DNA from: Zoroaster sp. YZ-2022
Taxonomy: Eukaryota; Echinodermata; Asteroidea; Forcipulatida; Zoroasteridae
Length of the DNA stretch: 64,000 nucleotides
Assembly: GCA_029582265.1 (NCBI GenBank)
Contig: CM055828.1
Coordinates: 35,499,072-35,563,071, forward strand
Direction of reading: 5' to 3'
In this document: piece by piece, positions 34,843 to 45,556 of the stretch
Position numbering within the stretch: position 1 is the first letter of the stretch
Layout: each line of letters begins with the position of its first letter
Made by a program: the position numbers and the translations under genes
The notes under the pieces: model-generated
The model's input: the letters and a program-made list of their open reading frames with translations, nothing else
Database searches by the model: none
Told to the model about the DNA's origin: nothing

Positions 34843-36160
34843 CTGCATGGTGAAAATATGTTGTAAATGTATATTATATGTGTCCACACTGTAAAAATTA
34901 TTTGCACCTCTTGCCCTTAAAATCCATCATATTTTGTCCCGAAAACTGGCTCATGAGGACGATGCTTAATAAGAGCATATGAGGCACTTGAGGTGCTTAA
35001 TATTTGCCACTTGACCGACACTTTGTCATTGTCATTGTGGACAGCACTATTTTGTCCCGAAATAACTGGCATAGTAGCCACTTGAAGCACCTAAACCAAA
35101 CGATCCTTATTGAAACCAGAGCTGCAAGAATATAAATGGAAATTCAGAAACAAATGGCCACATATTTTGAAGCTTAAACAGATGTGTTTTATTTTAACAT
35201 TTGTCAACATCATAACATCTGAATATGGACTGATCTAAGAAATAAAAGGCACGACCCAATTTGGCTTGGTAAAAACGTTGGAGAGTGGCTTAAGAGGTGG
35301 TGATGTTGGCGATGAGGTGGTACAAATACATGCACCTCAGCTTTGTGCTCTCGAGTAGTCTTATTAAGAAGCCAACTCCCATTCGCTATCCTCTCGAGAG
35401 CCAAACTATCGTACACAAACAAATAGAATCTCAATATCCGTCACCTGATGAGCAAAGTGAGTCAGTATAGGTATAATTGCCGCTCGACGGATGAGGTGTT
35501 TTTGTTGCTCGATTTGGACACAATGAATAATAAAGCGAGACATTGGGTAATAAACATAAGGCACTAAAGCATATTACAACCAACACATGAATCACAAGGA
35601 CTTTACATAATAATTTGGAACATTTGCTTATCTCAATCACCTCAAGTGCCTTAACTGTGGGATTTCAATCACCTTATACACCTGACGTGTGACGAATTTT
35701 TACAGCCTGAGTCCATTTTAGTGACTCGGATCTGAGTCAGATTTGAGTATAAGATGAGTCACGATATACATTGTAAAATGTGTGGGAATCGGAATCGACC
35801 CTTATTGTGACCAAGTCACGATATACCCTTGCTTGGGATTCAGGGTTAGACCCTTGAGACCCTTGATACTCGGTGGCGGAATCGATTCCTGATACTCGGC
35901 AGCGGAATTGATCCTTGGGACTCACTGGTTTAATTTACATTTGTGACGTGCCTTTAGACTCAAACAAACTGCTCTGTCCAATATTAATCGTTTTTAGCCC
36001 AGTAGAATTTGTGGTTGATACGGGGGGTGGGGCTTGCGGTTTAAGCACCTTCTTCCTTGCGTATGCCTGTTTGAACCCCTCCCTCACTATCCAATTTATA
36101 GCCACCTTCGTGTGCTTATAAAAATCGTTTATTCTCTAAGCGCACATTGTAGTACTCTAG
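34843..36160. other. Intron 1 of gene A, part
   Basis: Holds AT-rich DNA with repeated words (ttttgtcccgaaa twice near 34,935 and 35,050; cttgaggtgc) and, at 35,715-35,770, gagtcagatttgagt-type words related to the repeat at 37.8 kb. No exon is visible. Confidence 0.45.
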
Positions 36161-36214
36161 CGGTTAATTTTACCCAGTGTCTTGATGATATCCACTTTGG
36201 CGTCGTGTGAGCGT

Positions 36215-36910
36215 TGTGCAGCCGCCGGTTATTAAGTGGCGGCCGCCAGTTATTTAATTTAAGTGGCGGCCGCCAGTTAACTAAGGGGACTTAGCCAATC
36301 TCGCCCAGTAACGCCACCCGGAACAATCTAAATTCTCGCCAGTTACAATTCTCGCCCTCAGTATTTTTTACTCCAAGTCTGCTACCAGACCTTTAGAAAA
36401 ACCTTAATAATAGAAGTCGGCCGCACTAGTTTGATGTAACCGCTTTGCCTGGCTGGGCAAGGCTGGTCCAACGTTAATCCGTCCACACAATGGAAAGGCT
36501 TAATTGGCAATACAAAAGGTCTAAGCCCACTGTAAACATACTTCACCGTTCAATCACTACCGAAACTTGGGCTTTAAGTTTGTTAACAAAGGACTAGCTG
36601 ACACAGCCAGACGACCGTCATAACCGCAGGATCACTTTTGTCAATGGATTAGGGAGTTAACAATAGAAGATTTTGATGATTGCATCTTCATCACTGCTTT
36701 CCTGGTGAGTCTCACGATAATACTGGGAGAATGACCCAGTGTTTTTTGCGGGCGAGATTGGCTAAGTCCCCTAAGTGGCGGCCGCCAGTTATTAAGTGGC
36801 GGCCGCCAGTTATTTAAGTGGCGGCCGCCAATTATTTAAGTGGCGGCCGCCAATTATTTAAGTGGCGGCCGCCGGTTATTAAGTGGCGGCCGCCAGTTAT
36901 TAAGTGGCGG
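36215..36910. repeat. NotI-site palindromic minisatellite
   Basis: About nine units of 21-25 bp, consensus aagtggcggccgccagttat, each with the 10-bp palindrome ggcggccgcc containing a NotI site. The array is split into two blocks (36,215-36,280 and 36,775-36,910) by the element at 36,285-36,771. It is a sharply GC- and CpG-rich island in AT-rich intron 1 of gene A, about 5 kb inside the gene. Confidence 0.92.
36285..36771. mobile_element. Harbinger-type short element inside NotI array
   Basis: A 487-bp element flanked by TAA (36,282-36,284 and 36,772-36,774), the PIF/Harbinger target type. The termini are inverted repeats, GGGGACTTAGCCAATCTCGC read inward from both sides (at least 22 bp). 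No coding sequence is inside. Confidence 0.82.
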
Positions 36911-37620
36911 CAACCAGGTGAAAGAGAAACACTTACACGTGAAAGAGAAATGCAACGTGGCATTAATGGGCTTCCGTAGTTGTGCATACACTTTATGCGT
37001 GTATGTTTTGGTACTAAGCGCGTGTACTTCTGCCAGCCAATGATTGCTTGGAAATACTGCAAAATACGCCAAACGCGATACACTATCGCTGCCTTTTCGT
37101 TAGCCTGAAGATCTGACATCACGCCTTGAGCTAGAAGCGCGTGAATTACGCCAGATCCTGGCCGAGCTGCTGCCATCTTTTCCCCGATGCTCAACTTTGA
37201 CCTTGGTTGGTAGCTAGCACGCGAGCCTCGAAGCGTGACGTCATATCTTCAGCACAACGTATCCAATGAAACACCTTGAATGGGGCGCCTGGAGCCTGTC
37301 GATATCCTTGATATAGGATAAAGACAGGGGACCAGTCTACCCTTTCGTCGACAGTGATCTAATGTGCCCTCAACAGCTTATGCACAGTAAGAATAGCTAC
37401 CCAGGCCAGACCCTACCCAATCCAGACATATGGATTTTCAGCCTCATGCATGGTGCGAATACTGAAGCACCCAACTCCCAAACCCATGGCTAGGTTGTGT
37501 CACGGGGGGGGGGGCAGCGCGCCCCCTATGCCCAGTGTAGACTGCCAGCCAACCCACCCCACCCTCCCTGGACGGCAAGAGGGCCAATGCTATTTTCGAA
37601 AGTTGTTCGGACGTACACTA
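36911..37620. other. Intron 1 of gene A, no recognised feature
   Basis: Mixed-composition DNA with a G run near 37,505. Nothing recognised as coding or as a complete element. Confidence 0.45.
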
Positions 37621-37621
37621 C

Positions 37622-37745
37622 AGTGGCGTAACTACGGGGGGGGGGGGGAGGGGACGGGGGGCACATTCCCCAGCCGAGGTCTGTGCCCCCCGGGTGCCCC
37701 ATTCAGAATTTTGAAAAAATAGGTCCCCATTTGAGGCTGCAGTAT
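37622..37745. mobile_element. hAT-like short element, one end
   Basis: It begins CAGTGGCGTAACTACGGGGG and continues through ccccagccgaggtctgtgcc and attcagaattttgaaaaaat, matching the complete element at 40,772-40,967 with its left end intact. The right end is missing or degraded. Confidence 0.65.
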
Positions 37746-37794
37746 TACGCATCATGCACTGTACATATACGCAGGATGAAGGCCCATGATTTGT

Positions 37795-37960
37795 GTTGTT
37801 GACTCGAGTCGGTGACTCGGACTCGAGTCCGACTCAAGTCGCCAAATGGAGCATTTTTGTGACTTACGACTTGACTTGACTTGGACAAAAATGACTTGTG
37901 ACTTGACTTGACTTGGACAAAAATGACTTGTGAATTGACTTGGTTACACAACACTGTCCA
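37795..37960. repeat. gactcgagtc/gacttgactt repeat
   Basis: The palindromic words gactcgagtc and ggactcgagtcc are followed by tandem acttgacttgacttggacaa. The right end reads ttacacaacactg, a hAT-like terminus (CAGTGTTGTGTAA inward). It is probably a short hAT element whose left end is diverged. Confidence 0.55.
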
Positions 37961-38702
37961 TGAACTTTACCAATATTGAGAAATAAATCGAACGTTGTAT
38001 AACCCCCGCAATAAACGTATTTAAAGAACACATGCATTCAATTCAACGCATATGCACAAATAAAACGAAAACATGAGAAGCAAAGCTCCTCGATCGTCGA
38101 CAGTTCCACATGCATAATGTGGTCATTATAAGTACAGTGGGTTGTTATTGCAGCACTGTACACAGATAACACCAACGTATTACAACACTCTAGGGACTCC
38201 ATGTGAGCACCAGCCTTACCCGGGTGAGTGGCCATAATATCACATAATTTCAGGATAATTTCCCCTAAAAACAAATTTAAAAACCCAGGCCTGATGTAAA
38301 TAATAATTATGCCTCGTATACCCCATAAATGGTACCCTACTAAAACACCTATAATAATCCAAATGCTAATCTCTCAGATTAGTATCACTATAAACATTTG
38401 TATCCATAATCAAACTTTACCTAAAAGGGCATAAATCAAACGTTGTTTGTAAACCGTTTTGGAATTTCTTGCAAATAAAGTCTCATTTTAGAAGATCCAC
38501 TAGCACATGAATGATGAGCACGATACAGTAGGTGTCGATTGTGGCCTCTGTATCCTTATTGGGAGAATAGGGCTTCAATCAGGATAAAAGAATCTCCCTG
38601 TCGGGATAGAATAGTTGACATCTACCTCGTTTTCTATGATTATGAAAGAAACCCTCTATGCAGACTGTAATCATTGTTATTAAACATAAAAATTACAGGA
38701 TA

Positions 38703-38962
38703 TACACCCACTGGCCATAAGTATTGCAACATTGAAATTCACACAAAAGTTCAGTTTGGAGAACTGTGCTACAATAATTTATTTTATTTTATTTACACTA
38801 CTTAAGACTTTTTGAAAGTGCCTTTGTTTTGAAGTCAATGTTCTTTTTTACTGTTCTTTGTATGTAATACACGATCGATGAAATCGGATTAAATGATCAT
38901 CTCAACTGTTACTGTAAAATGCTATTTTGAGCATGTTGCAATACTTTTGGCCAGTGAGTGTA
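38703..38962. mobile_element. Tc1/mariner short element
   Basis: A 260-bp element with inverted ends of about 28 bp, TACACCCACTGGCCATAAGT on the left and TACACTCACTGGCCAAAAGT inward from the right, flanked by TA. The TA target and TACA ends fit Tc1/mariner. No transposase is inside. Confidence 0.85.
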
Positions 38963-39818
38963 GCTTATGAATGTGACAAGGATCAGATGCTGTATGAGAT
39001 AATTTAACAGGGACAATGCAGTACATTGTAACATATCCATCCCTTCTACCTTGTTGGCAAAGGAAATAAAAGGTTTCAGTTCTGAAAGCATATTTGGTGT
39101 AATGTTGATGACAACTTTACATATTTTATGGATGGATTCTCCAGCAACAATTGACTTTATTACCACAGTGTTTTGTTGTGTCATATTATGATGGATACTG
39201 TTATAATTTAATCTTGTTAATTATCTCTTTTATTGTAAGGTCTTCTGTTTATCAATGGACGTAATGGTTGCCCTTGGTAACTGACTCTCACTCACTTATA
39301 GCATTTTGATTGTATCATATGATTTATATCACCAGTTGAGTGGATTATTATATTACTGACATATTTATCAAGCAAGTCTAGTGCCCCAGAAAGCTCGATA
39401 CTGGAATTAAAAATTATGCTCTTGCGGACTACAGTGATGATCTCTAGTTATGCTAATGCTAAAGTGACTAGACACAAGAAACGATTTTCTATAGTAAACT
39501 GTGAAAAATAACATCCATCCCTCCTACTGTAGCTGAACGTCTGTAGCTATAGAGGTCGAAATTTAATTTGAAACTTACTTGGTGTAGACCCCTAATAAAA
39601 GCTTATGATGGTAATCGCCTAAATCTTCCCTAAAAATTGTTTTTCCCCAGTTTGAATGAAGGAAAGAGTTTTCTTTCCTACATTCCCCACATTAGAATAA
39701 ATACAAACATTCTGAATTTTTCTGGACATATCATAATGAAACTTTCCCAGTTTGGTTCTTAATTAATGTATATCTTGATTCAAAAAGAGTACCAATTACT
39801 TTCAAAAAGCCAACACAA
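38963..39818. other. Intron 1 of gene A, no recognised feature
   Basis: AT-rich intronic DNA with no visible gene or element. Confidence 0.5.
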
Positions 39819-39819
39819 C

Positions 39820-40085
39820 TAATATAGGTTGGTGGAATTCTTGCGTCGGGTGATAAACAATTGATTTAATTTTGCCCACACCGACGCGTGTATAAGCACT
39901 GTATACGCAGACGTCTGCACTAAGCAGGAGGTCGTGGGCTCCAATCCCGCCGAGTCGCCTGGGAAGTGTTTTCACAGATACTCGGAAAGCACTAAGTATA
40001 CAGTGCTTATACACACGTCGGTGTAGGGCAAAATTAAATCATTTGTTTATCACCCGACGCAAGAATTTCACCAACCTATTTATAT
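39820..40085. repeat. Foldback enclosing a tRNA-like SINE segment
   Basis: Two arms of about 85 bp are near-perfect inverted copies (taggttggtg-aattcttgcg on the left; cgcaagaatttcaccaacct on the right) and include gtgtataagcactgtatac. Between them lies a tRNA-like piece with a B-box-like gggctccaatcccgcc. Just outside at 40,130-40,160 is an A-box-like TAGCTCGGTGGTCGAGACG followed by a third copy of the arm sequence. It looks like SINE copies arranged head to head. Confidence 0.75.
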
Positions 40086-40160
40086 CGTGGAACCCGCTGC
40101 TATATAGGATTCTAGCCGGCCATTCGTCAACGGGCTAGCTCGGTGGTCGAGACGTTTGCA

Positions 40161-40763
40161 CTAGTATACAGTATACACACGTTGGTGTAGGGCAAAATTA
40201 ACGCAACTGATGTTGTACTTTCCCTTTAATGCAATGATTGTGCCTGCCTTATTGTGACAACCAATTTGTATAGAATGCCTCATACAACATAATGCATTCA
40301 TTACACCATGCAATGATAATTTTAGCCCAGACCAGATTGCGATAAAAACACGTTTCAATAAAAAAAACAAATTATATTACCCCAGCGATTATCGAAAAAG
40401 ATAACTATTGCGTCTTATTGTTACATTAAAAGCTATTGAAAAATATTGGTACTTAAAACAGTACATCACAGCTATACCTCAAGCTTTCTTTATTGCGTTA
40501 AATTGATGATTGATAATAAAGAATATTACAATTATTTCCGAATGTTTTTCAAAATAATAATATATGTCGAATATTCCTTCAGACGAATTGATACACACAT
40601 TTGAAAGACTGTTGCACCGTGTTGCTTCTAATCCTGTACTTCTAATCCAGCATTTATCATTCCAATAATAATATTGTCCATTAAAGATGTATCGCATGTG
40701 CTTTTCACTGGTTTGACGGCAATTCCCGAAAAATTCTTTTTCGTCGGAATATTGCTATTTTTC
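40161..40763. other. Intron 1 of gene A, no recognised feature
   Basis: AT-rich DNA between the foldback and a hAT short element. No gene seen. Confidence 0.5.
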
Positions 40764-40771
40764 TTAGGAAA

Positions 40772-40967
40772 CAGTGGCATAACTATGTGGGGGCACGGGG
40801 GACACGTGCCCCCCAGCCGAGGTCTGTGCCTCCCCCCCCCCCAGGTGTCCTCCATTCAGAATTTTGAAAAAATAGGTCTCTATTTGAGACTGCAGGATTC
40901 AAGTATTGACATGCCCCCTAGAAAAAGTGGTGCACCCCCTTGTGACCCCCTGAAAATTACGCCACTG
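40772..40967. mobile_element. hAT short element with 8-bp target duplication
   Basis: A 196-bp element flanked by exact ttaggaaa (40,764-40,771 and 40,968-40,975). The ends are CAGTGGCATAACTATG and CAGTGGCGTAATTTTC (read inward), each next to a C/G tract. The core matches 37,622-37,745. Confidence 0.9.
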
Positions 40968-40975
40968 TTAGGAAA

Positions 40976-41592
40976 GGATAACAAATACTTTACAATGACA
41001 TGTTTTTCAAAATGATCTTTAGAAGCATGGTTTTACAAGCTTCTGACGCCTATTCTGTGAAATATATCTTTGAAGTATTTGTTTTCTTTTCAAAAAAGGA
41101 AATTATCAATGTTCCAATGAAAAACATTTTGATGAATGTACCTTTTCCCAACTTTTCTCATAACTGAGAAACCACATGCATCTGAAACTTTTAGAGATTT
41201 ATTGTGTGATTAACATTTTCATTTTCTAAAAGGAAGCATAGTGAAGCAAGGTGAACTAAGTTTGAATTTATTAGACAGAAGGTTCAACATTTGTATTTTT
41301 TATTCAGCAAACAATTAACAAATATTCCCTAAAACCTATTTGACGTGAAGTTTATGATGTTATCAAGCATCCCTTAAAATTATTTATGTCTGAGGTGTTA
41401 TCGATTTTAAGAATAGTCTCCAAATATCCTCCAGTCTGAATTTGTTAAATTTAAAATACGAATTTAGTGTTTGCCGAACGAAAACATTTTCACTATTTAA
41501 AAGATAGAGTGAGCATACAATAAATTCTTACCAATGTTGTACCTTCCTTTATATGGTGAACTATAGGCATAAGTCTGATTTTGTTAACTTAC
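40976..41592. other. Intron 1 of gene A, no recognised feature
   Basis: AT-rich DNA directly downstream of the first exon. Nothing recognised. Confidence 0.5.
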
Positions 41593-41653
41593 CTTCTCCA
41601 TTGCATGGTACATACACACAGTATACAAACAGAATTCCTAAAATCCAATTCAT
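41593..41653 (-). CDS. Gene A exon 1: start codon and signal peptide
   Basis: On the minus strand ATG at 41,653 opens MNWILGILFVYCVYVPCNGE: a short N-region, a hydrophobic core (ILGILFVYCVYV) and a small-residue cleavage zone. This is a good signal peptide. The donor GTAAGTTA follows after 61 coding nt, leaving phase 1, which matches the phase of every following module exon. The start was chosen on signal peptide, phase and donor together. Confidence 0.82.
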
Positions 41654-42950
41654 TCTGCAGTTTTTATTTGAAGCATGAAGACAAAAATCTCTTTTGCTGT
41701 AGTTTCTCTCGTCAAGAAACTTACAATCACGAGTCGATCTCTATAATACAGTACATTTTATCAAGTACAGCTAAAATTACTACCCCTAATTTACCGCCTG
41801 ATCCTTTAAAAGGCGCGCAGGTATAGTTGTTGATTCTGATATATGTGGTATACGTGACAACCTTCTAGCACGCGATCACCAAGACATCATTGACCAATCA
41901 CAGCAAAGCAATAATCAGAGGCATACTCACCCATGGACAGCATCAAATATTGTAAATGACAAGGTTTGCTCGTTCTCTGTGGGTTTTGTTTTGTTTTCAT
42001 CAGTTGCGCTGTTAGAAAGGTTTTCCCGCATCTCGTTTTGTTTGCCTGGTATTGTTCGGTCATTTTGATCAACAGACCCTTGACATGATTACGAAGAAGA
42101 ATGAACAAAGCGCTGGATATCTAATCAAATCTTATCCCAGAACATGATTGTCAAACACACAATTATTCATAGATATGCTTTTAGTTTCATGATGTAAATG
42201 CGTCAATACTGTATTTAAACCAAGATGCACGTATACACAATGTCTTCGTGGTTTTTATACAAAGAGACTTTTTATGCTGACCTGATTCTATGAAAACAAA
42301 ATTTGTCTTCCAAACATAAAATGAAACAATTGCTTTAAAAAATGTGTGTAGTGTCAGGTGAGAGATAAGATGCCAAAAAAGTAAATAAATAATTAAATTG
42401 TTTTTATTAACATTAATAATGCAGCAGCCCCCTCATATCTACAGACAACGACTTATTATTCCTCGTTTCCAGAGCTACCAACCATCTCCATGTATCCCGT
42501 GAAGCTGCCTTGATCAGAGCAGATTTTCAACAGGGCATGGAATCGGTGACCTAGTTTAAGATGGATACAGTGACTGAAAATTACTGGCTCATTTATGCAG
42601 CAGCAACGGTAATATATTGTGGGTATTATTTTATCCTTATCCGATTCCATGCCCTGTTGATCATGACGATATTGTCCCTTTAATGACATGACATAAGCTC
42701 AAACTTATGGCATTTGTACATCTGTCTTGGTTCAAGTACAGTATGGATGCATTTACATCCATTTTAAAGCAGTTTGCATAGGTTATTTGGCAGGCTCAAT
42801 GTTATGAATTTTGTGCACATTTGGAATCTTACATTTGTAGCTACTCTACGTTACAACATGTCCAACGGAATAACTTCTTAAGTTGTTTGATACTATCACC
42901 GTCTTAAGACCAAGTAATCCTTCATATAATTAATTTAGTATGTTTTGGGT
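41654..42950. other. Upstream region of gene A
   Basis: This holds the presumed 5' untranslated region and promoter of gene A (minus strand). Candidates only: a TATA-like tataatac at 41,740-41,747 and ttaaaaggcgcgc near 41,807-41,819. A 19-bp inverted pair (gggcatggaatcgg / ccgattccatgccc) lies at 42,533-42,546 and 42,643-42,656. No other gene is seen. Confidence 0.4.
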
Positions 42951-42956
42951 TACTAC

Positions 42957-43053
42957 CAGTGGCGTACCGGTAATAGATTTAATTCCCGACATTCAGAATG
43001 TTAGAATGTGAATTACCGACAGACACTATTTTGCTTTTTTTGCTACGCTACTG
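42957..43053. mobile_element. Very short hAT element (97 bp)
   Basis: CAGTGGCGTACCGG on the left and CAGTAGCGTAGCA inward from the right, flanked by gttactac and gttattac (one mismatch in 8 bp). The ends match the other hAT short elements here. Confidence 0.8.
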
Positions 43054-43061
43054 GTTATTAC

Positions 43062-44190
43062 AACGGTGTATACTCGCTTTAACAAGGATGAAATTGCTAA
43101 TTGTTGTGTGCACTCCTGAATTACTAGTTAGCTTTACCAATTACCTTGATATTTTGGAACAATAATATTAAATGTAGTCAATTAATTATTTGGCTAAGAG
43201 ATATTAGTGAATTTACCCTTCCTTTATATAAGATAAATCATCCGTCTACCCTCATTGAAACTTCAATTTGATGATAAAGCTGTTTATTGATCGTATGAAG
43301 TGGTTAAATATTAATGACATTCTGACATAATGAACATCACCCTCTGGGGAGAATGTCTGATACCACCCCCAAGGTTAACGTTTCAGTTATGTTAATGTCA
43401 CGGTGATAATTTCATTTTCATTTTAACCTAAACTGTATATGTATTTATTGTTATAATTGGTTATACATCATCCAAAAGCGTCAAGCTAATGACAGGGTGG
43501 ATATAAACACACATACATTGTTTTAATTCACAATTAATTTCCCCAAAATTAAAGAGATTATAAATTGATTAAAATAAAGTATAAATATAAGTGAGACTAT
43601 CAACCAAACTGAAATGTAATGAAATGTAGTGGTTAATGGGCACCTGACAATACCAAATATTATTTTCCGGATCTTTTCCTGTTTTTGTTTTCATGTCAGG
43701 TACAAGCATATTGGTATGTTATTCAAAAATAACCAAAATTAATGACATTGAACTTGACTGTACGTATGGCTTAGTGCGGAGCTCAGACGTTTTGTGAATG
43801 TGTTCACATTGTGCTGTACCTGCATACTGTGCAGTGCGAATAGGCTATAACATTATTTCCCAGTTTTTCAAAATTGCTTATGGTTGGCGAGAACTATTGC
43901 AAAATCCAGCAGATACTGATAATCACTAGTCAGTACTTGGATTTGTTTGTAGTCAGTTTTATAACACCTCATACATAGATTGTGTCTTGTGATTGGTTGA
44001 GAGCATGTCACATGATATTCGCTATTTTTTACTGTAATGCTACGCAAACAAGGAAATACTATACTCCATGGCAACAATGAACTAGCCCATGGCAACCAAT
44101 GAAATTGGTCTAAACGCGTCAGTGGTGTTGTTACAACATGAATAAATACGTTTTACATAAGTTTTAAATACGTTTTACAGAAGTTGTAAC
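43062..44190. other. Intergenic, no recognised gene
   Basis: AT-rich intergenic DNA. The last 250 bases (from about 43,860) include ttataacacctcatacatag, the inverse of tatgaggtgttataaaac at 44,587-44,604, so they form the outer part of the foldback complex that follows. Confidence 0.5.
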
Positions 44191-44249
44191 CTCCAGTTCT
44201 TTTCAGAACTAATTACTACTCAATAGAAAATTTCACATGGTGTCACCGC

Positions 44250-44468
44250 AATAAACCCTGTCACGGTAATATGCGCCATGTTTTTGACGGGGCAAAATTG
44301 TTTATTTCGAACATTCGTTGCCGTCTGCGACCCAGCGCTCGAACTTCACGCACGCGTCTGGAATGTACGTGAAGTTCGAGCGCTGGGTCGCAGACGGCAA
44401 CGAGTGTTCGAAATAAACAATTTTGCCCCGTCAAAAACATGGCGCATATTACCGTGAAAGGGTTTATT
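44250..44468. repeat. Near-perfect 101-bp-arm palindrome
   Basis: The left arm (44,250-44,350) and right arm (44,368-44,468) are almost exact inverted copies around a 17-bp spacer. They contain ggcaaaattgtttatttcga, cgttgccgtctgcgacccag and gcgctcgaacttcacg. The transcript or single strand would form a long hairpin. It lies within a wider inverted structure of about 43.9-44.8 kb. Confidence 0.92.
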
Positions 44469-44603
44469 AGTCTTACTTATAAGTTTTTATAAAAAGTGTT
44501 ATCAAGTTAATGAAAGTCATGTATTGGTTTGATTTATTGTAGCAGGTCTCTTAATAAATTGTGCAGAATCAATGTATATTTTACGTATGAGGTGTTATAA
44601 AAC

Positions 44604-44772
44604 AAATATTATTGACTGTTTTCACTCATGGTACAGTAAAACTAGTCTCCCTCGCTCGGTGATCTCTGGAGTGTTCTATTTTCCCTTGGCTTCGCCTCGG
44701 GAAAATAGAACGCTCCAGGGATTACCTCGGGAGGCTAGTTTTACTGTACCATTCGTAGCAGTCAATATTTTA
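44604..44772. repeat. Second palindrome
   Basis: Arms built from ggtacagtaaaactag and its complement, tctggagtgttctattttcc and its near complement, meet at ttggcttcgcctc. Arms are about 75 bp with a few mismatches. Sequence is unrelated to the palindrome at 44,250, although both sit in the same foldback complex. Confidence 0.85.
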
Positions 44773-45556
44773 TACTCTACTACTCGCGTGCATGGTCTTT
44801 TTCGTGCGTTGTGTTCCGGGTTTCTGCGTGGGCCTCGACTAAAGGTTACAGGTTCATGGGTGCATTATGAAGCCACTGGTTCATAGGGTATTATTTTCAG
44901 TCACTCTGTTCATCTGAGTTCATCTAAAACGATCAGTTTGGATTCAATGCCCAGTCGAAAGCCTGCTCTGATCGTGACGATATATATAGCCTCTTTAACT
45001 TGACTACTTGTACAAAATTTTCTTTGAATTTAATTTTATTTAATAAAGAGTTGTCATTGATAGAATTCTATGTGTGTGTAGATGTGTCTACGCGCGCGTA
45101 TAGTAAATGCGTCATATGCGCACGTATGCGCAATCGTTTTCCAGTTTGTGGCTCCAAGGCAAGTGTTTTCATATCCATATTCATGAGCACTTCATAAATG
45201 CCCAGCGGCCGATTTCACAAAACACTAAGACGCGTCGCCACTCAAGTTGTGACGACTAACACATCGCAGGCACGTAGCCAGAGTTGGAATTTTTTTGGGG
45301 GGCACATTCCGTGCATGCTCTTGTGAGCCAGAATTTTTCGCACAATTATTTGTTGGTATGGGGGGGGGGGGATGGCCCACCCCTTTGAATTTTTGAAACT
45401 AACATCCAATTTGCAAAATGGTGATACCTCGTTTGTGAAGAGTATATCGAGACAAATTATGGTTATATACATGTACATACAATTTAAATAAATTGACACT
45501 GACAAACAGTTGATGACATCAAGGAAAATAAACTTACCTGTTGGTGCATGCAGCGA

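Larger units (their letters stand above)
1021..41653 (-). other. Gene A: CUB/LDLa receptor gene, 5' part (15 exons traced)
   Basis: This entry is the span of one minus-strand gene whose start is at 41,651-41,653 and whose 3' part lies off the left edge. The 15 coding exons listed separately splice into one open frame of about 3,097 nt. Modules in order are signal peptide, CUB, CUB, LDLa, CUB, LDLa, LDLa, CUB, LDLa, LDLa, CUB, CUB, LDLa, LDLa. CUB and LDLa modules are extracellular binding domains; LDLa modules bind calcium and protein ligands. By comparison with gene B, whose identical-looking LDLa pair leads into LRRs and a 7TM domain, I infer that gene A encodes the same kind of GPCR. The ligand is unknown. 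A TATA-like sequence lies near 41,740-41,747, but no promoter is proven. Confidence 0.8.

Noticed and set aside
35210..35640. Minus-strand open frames in intron 1 of gene A
   Set aside because: No cysteine pattern, no splice context, and His/Leu-rich reading of low-complexity DNA.
36832..37194. Protein-coding gene on either strand over the NotI repeats
   Set aside because: The open frames come from the GC-rich repeat (RRPPLNN-type reading) and have no other domain.
38038..38274. Minus-strand open frame as a gene A exon
   Set aside because: Cysteine spacing fits neither CUB nor LDLa, and no phase-1 acceptor/donor pair surrounds it.
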